Source: JBEHWX01 sp048498995 (GTDB lineage Bacteria; Bacteroidota; Ignavibacteria; OLB7). From it: DNA of 25,711 nucleotides. The stretch is taken from positions 1-25,711 of the forward strand of contig JBEHWX010000087.1 in NCBI GenBank assembly GCA_048498995.1, read 5' to 3'. Position numbers and translations under genes: made by a program. Each line of letters opens with the position of its first letter. Position 1 is the first letter of the stretch. The notes under the pieces were generated by a model. That model was not told the DNA's origin. It saw nothing but the letters and a program-made list of their open reading frames with translations, and made no database searches. Positions 23,417 to 25,711 of the stretch are shown here, one piece after another.

Positions 23417-23500
23417 GATTCCGGCTCAGATTCCGGCTCAGATCCCGGCTCCGATCCCGGCTCCGATCCCGGCCTCGATCCCGGATCCGATCCCGCGGAT
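23417..23500. repeat. 12-bp tandem array
   Basis: Seven consecutive 12-base units begin with GATTCCGGCTCA (two copies), then GATCCCGGCTCC (two copies), then diverged versions to 23500. The period is a multiple of three, so it reads as a four-residue peptide repeat in several frames, but no start, ribosome binding site or protein context supports translation. Confidence 0.9.
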
Positions 23501-23716
23501 TCCGGCGGCGATACGAAAATCCCCATACTCTTCCGATCTTCCCGCGCTTCCTCATAACCGGCGTCGGACTGGCTCCGGACTCGCCGCGTTCATCGTCGCA
23601 TCGGGTCCGGAGATGTCGATCCACATCGAGCGCATCGTTCCTCGCTTTCGGGAACCCATGCGCTCGAAGGACCTGGCCGGGCGGCGCGACACATCTACAC
23701 TTGAAGAGCGATACAT

Positions 23717-24166
23717 ATGGCGGAGATCGTGCTCAATCGGGTTCACGGCGACTTCGGATTCGAGGCCGTGGATCAGCAGGGACATGTCATCAGGCTCGAC
23801 AGCTCTCCGGACTTCGGCGGAGAGAATTTCGGCGCGCGGCCGATGCAGATGCTGCTGATGGGGCTCGGCGGCTGCGCCGGCATCGACGTGGTCTCGATTC
23901 TGAAGAAAGGACGTCAGCAGGTCGATACCTTCCGGATCGTGATCCGCGGCGAGCGGGAGCAGGGGAAGGAGCCATCGCTCTGGAAGGAGGCGACCGTCGA
24001 ATTCCAGCTCGGAGGCAGGATCGATCCGGCCAAGGCGCGCCGTGCCTGTGAGCTGTCGATGGAGAAATACTGCTCCGTGGCCGAGACCCTCCGTCGCGCC
24101 GGCTGCGACATCTCCTGGGATGTGAGCGTCGAGAACGTGGCCGATGCCGCCGAGAACGCCGCCTGA
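23717..24166 (+). CDS. OsmC-family protein (thiol peroxidase-like)
   Basis: A 149-residue OsmC/Ohr-superfamily protein. These cytosolic dimers reduce organic or lipid hydroperoxides through two Cys residues. Both are present: Cys53 in GLGGCAGIDVVSILKK and Cys119 in MEKYCSVAETLRRAGC. The N-terminal beta-strand region (VDQQGHVIRLDSS) and RPMQMLLMGL fit the OsmC (YhfA-like) branch rather than Ohr. There is an extra Cys at 111. The ATG at 23717 has AAGAG about 8 bases upstream. The gene stands alone, 321 bases before metZ; the upstream region carries repeats. The particular substrate cannot be predicted. Confidence 0.9.
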   Translation: MAEIVLNRVHGDFGFEAVDQQGHVIRLDSSPDFGGENFGARPMQMLLMGLGGCAGIDVVSILKKGRQQVDTFRIVIRGEREQGKEPSLWKEATVEFQLGGRIDPAKARRACELSMEKYCSVAETLRRAGCDISWDVSVENVADAAENAA

Positions 24167-24487
24167 GAGAGTCGGGAAGGAGCTCGCGTCGATGCGGCCC
24201 GTGCATGCCCGATGAGCATCGTCGGAAACGCCGCGCCGGCGGACGCGTGCAATCGTGGCGACCCCCGCGGCATCCCCTGCGCACCGTGGTAGGCGCACGT
24301 CTTCAGCGTGCGCATGGACGGACATGAATGCGCATGGACGGACATGGACACGCGTGGACGCGCATGCAACGCTCCTTGCGTGCGCCATTCCCGCTGCACT
24401 CGCAACGGCGTGTGCCGCTCGGGGCATCGTTCGTCGGGTATCCGATCGTATCCTCATCAACAATCAACAGCATCAGGACAGGCAACG
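24167..24487. other. Intergenic region upstream of metZ
   Basis: 321 bases without a gene. It contains a hairpin (24293-24313) followed at once by a 20-bp tandem array (24309-24368). AGGACAGG before 24488 (about 24476-24483) offers a ribosome binding site for metZ. I see no SAM-riboswitch-like core and no confident promoter. Confidence 0.6.
24293..24368. repeat. Hairpin plus 20-bp tandem array
   Basis: GCGCACG (24293-24299) pairs perfectly with CGTGCGC (24307-24313) around loop TCTTCAG. Overlapping its right arm, three 20-base units run 24309-24328, 24329-24348 and 24349-24368; the first two differ at two positions (TGCGCATGGACGGACATG shared) and the third is diverged. Confidence 0.85.
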
Positions 24488-25657
24488 GTGGAGAAACATC
24501 CGTCGACAAAGGCGATTCGCACGCAGGTCCCACGCACGGGACAGAAGGAGCATGCCGCTCCGTTGTACATGACCAGCAGCTTCGTCTTCGATGATGCCGA
24601 GACCATGGGCGCGGTCTTCGCCGGGGATGAATCCGGCAACATCTACAGCCGCTTCAGCAATCCGAACGTCGCGGAGCTCATCGACAAGATGTGCGCGCTG
24701 GAGGGGGCCGCGGCCGGCTTCGCCACGGCATCCGGCATGAGCGCGGTCTTCTCCACCTTCATGGCGCTCCTCGGCCAGGGAGATCACCTTCTGGCCTGCA
24801 ACGCCATCTTCGGCGGCACGCACACCGTCGTCAGCAAATACCTGCCGAAATACGGCATCGACCACACCTACGTCGATGCCGCCGATCCCGCCTCCTGGGA
24901 GTCGGCCATCCGTCCCTCGACCAGGATGATCTACATCGAGACCCCGACCAATCCGGGGCTCGAGATCATCGACCTGGAGATCGTCGGGGAGCTTGCGCGG
25001 CGCCACGGCATCATCCTCTGCGTGGACAACGCCTTCGCCACCCCGTACGGCCAGCGCCCGATCGATTTCGGCGCCGACCTGGTGATCCACTCCGCCACCA
25101 AATGGATCGATGGACAGGGACGCACGCTCGGTGGCGTGATCGTGGGCCGCGAGGATCTGATCAACGAGATCTATCTCTTCTGCCGCAACACCGGCCCGAC
25201 CCTTTCACCGTTCAACGCGTGGGTGCTGAGCAAGAGCCTGGAGACGCTCGAGGTCAGGATGGAGCGGCACGCGGCCAGCGCCTTCCGGATAGCGACCACG
25301 CTCGAGGGACACCCGAAGATCTCCTGGCTGAAGTATCCGTTCCTGCCGAGCCATCCGCAGCATGAGATCGCGATGCGACAGATGACCAGCGGCGGCGGGA
25401 TCCTCTGCTTCGAACTGAAGGGAGGACTCGAGGCGGGGCGCAGATTCCTGAACGCGCTCGAGATGCTCTCGATGACGGCGAACCTCGGCGACACGCGGAG
25501 CATCGCCTCGCACCCGGCCAGCACCACGCACTCGAAGCTCACGGAGGAGGAGCGGCTGGCCGCGAATATCACGCCCGGTCTCGTCAGAATCTCGGTCGGT
25601 CTCGAGCATATCGAGGATATACTCGCCGATATCGAGAGCGCGCTCGAACAGGCATAA
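24488..25657 (+). CDS. metZ: Homoserine-ester sulfhydrylase, MetZ-type (PLP-dependent)
   Basis: A 389-residue Cys/Met-metabolism PLP enzyme, predicted to make homocysteine directly from O-succinyl- or O-acetylhomoserine and sulfide. MetZ features are the KAIRTQVPRTGQKEHAAPLY opening, TSSFVFDDAE, NIYSRFSNPN (Tyr53 and Arg55 bind PLP phosphate), ATASGMSAVFST, VDNAFATPYGQRP, the PLP lysine Lys205 in SATKWIDGQGRTLGG, GPTLSPFNAWVLSKSLETL and VRISVGLEHIEDI. The GTG at 24488 is preferred, with AGG a few bases upstream; the frame runs back to 24308 only through the tandem repeat. Methionine gamma-lyase or cystathionine enzymes are close relatives, but the DGQGR motif and the overall pattern favour MetZ. 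The acyl donor cannot be decided. Confidence 0.9.
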   Translation: MEKHPSTKAIRTQVPRTGQKEHAAPLYMTSSFVFDDAETMGAVFAGDESGNIYSRFSNPNVAELIDKMCALEGAAAGFATASGMSAVFSTFMALLGQGDHLLACNAIFGGTHTVVSKYLPKYGIDHTYVDAADPASWESAIRPSTRMIYIETPTNPGLEIIDLEIVGELARRHGIILCVDNAFATPYGQRPIDFGADLVIHSATKWIDGQGRTLGGVIVGREDLINEIYLFCRNTGPTLSPFNAWVLSKSLETLEVRMERHAASAFRIATTLEGHPKISWLKYPFLPSHPQHEIAMRQMTSGGGILCFELKGGLEAGRRFLNALEMLSMTANLGDTRSIASHPASTTHSKLTEEERLAANITPGLVRISVGLEHIEDILADIESALEQA

Positions 25658-25711
25658 CTCCGAGCATATTCGTATCGACATTTCCGCGGCCGGGGCGATG
25701 CTCGCGGACCT

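Larger units (their letters stand above)
23124..23716. other. 593-base intergenic region with terminator and three repeat types
   Basis: No credible gene. In order: the TonB-receptor terminator (23183-23211), a 13-bp tandem array (23295-23346), the double-hairpin element copy 2 (23368-23415), a 12-bp tandem array (23417-23500), then about 200 bases of ordinary sequence before the OsmC gene. The long plus- and minus-strand frames across it are translated repeats. Confidence 0.75.

Noticed and set aside
23295..23500. CRISPR-like array
   Set aside because: Units are directly adjacent with no unique spacers, and no cas gene is in the window.
23148..23858. Plus-strand frame with Ile-Pro repeats
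   Set aside because: It crosses the 13- and 12-bp arrays and the hairpin element and overlaps the OsmC gene; the peptide is only the translated repeat.
24167..24487. SAM riboswitch in the metZ leader
   Set aside because: No conserved SAM-I or SAM-II core could be seen; the region is occupied by a hairpin and tandem repeats.

Overview
The window is high-GC bacterial chromosome, densely coding, with many GTG starts and long antisense shadow frames. A TonB-dependent outer-membrane receptor and a lipoprotein with a clear lipobox point to a two-membrane (diderm) organism. The Ig-like lipoprotein, the CarboxypepD_reg/beta-barrel receptor and the 91-residue protein resemble those of the FCB group (Bacteroidota/Chlorobiota/Gemmatimonadota and relatives). 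This placement is an inference from family flavour, not a measured phylogeny. I see no rRNA, tRNA, CRISPR array, insertion sequence or phage gene.

Layout. Positions 1-3816, all on the minus strand: a partial Ig-like lipoprotein, an unrecognised 251-residue protein, riboflavin synthase (ribE), a 91-residue conserved hypothetical and an O-methyltransferase. Positions 4142-14241, all on the plus strand, form the centrepiece: two paralogous membrane Ser/Thr protein kinases, a membrane PP2C phosphatase, two FHA-domain proteins, a class B penicillin-binding protein and a SEDS (FtsW/RodA) glycosyltransferase. This is the gene content of the actinobacterial pknA-pknB-pbpA-rodA-pstP-fhaA/fhaB locus, but in a different order and in an apparent diderm. 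The kinases carry related NTF2-like (DUF4440-type) extracytoplasmic domains instead of PASTA repeats. The likely logic is that the kinases sense something in the envelope, PP2C reverses the phosphorylation, the FHA proteins read phosphothreonine, and the PBP/SEDS pair is the peptidoglycan-synthesis output.

Positions 14307-25711 are mixed accessory and metabolic genes: a CofE-like (F420 ligase family) protein, divergent from a class A beta-lactamase-fold serine hydrolase that lacks a signal peptide; a secreted protein of unknown function; a metallo-beta-lactamase-fold protein with an altered metal motif; a DinB/YfiT-type protein; the TonB-dependent receptor; an OsmC protein; and MetZ (homoserine-ester sulfhydrylase).

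The intergenic regions of the right half are unusual. Three of them carry short tandem arrays (12, 13/26, 20 and about 24/72 bp periods). Two share a compound element of two consecutive hairpins with nearly the same sequence (17510-17559 and 23368-23415). A textbook intrinsic terminator follows the TonB receptor gene.
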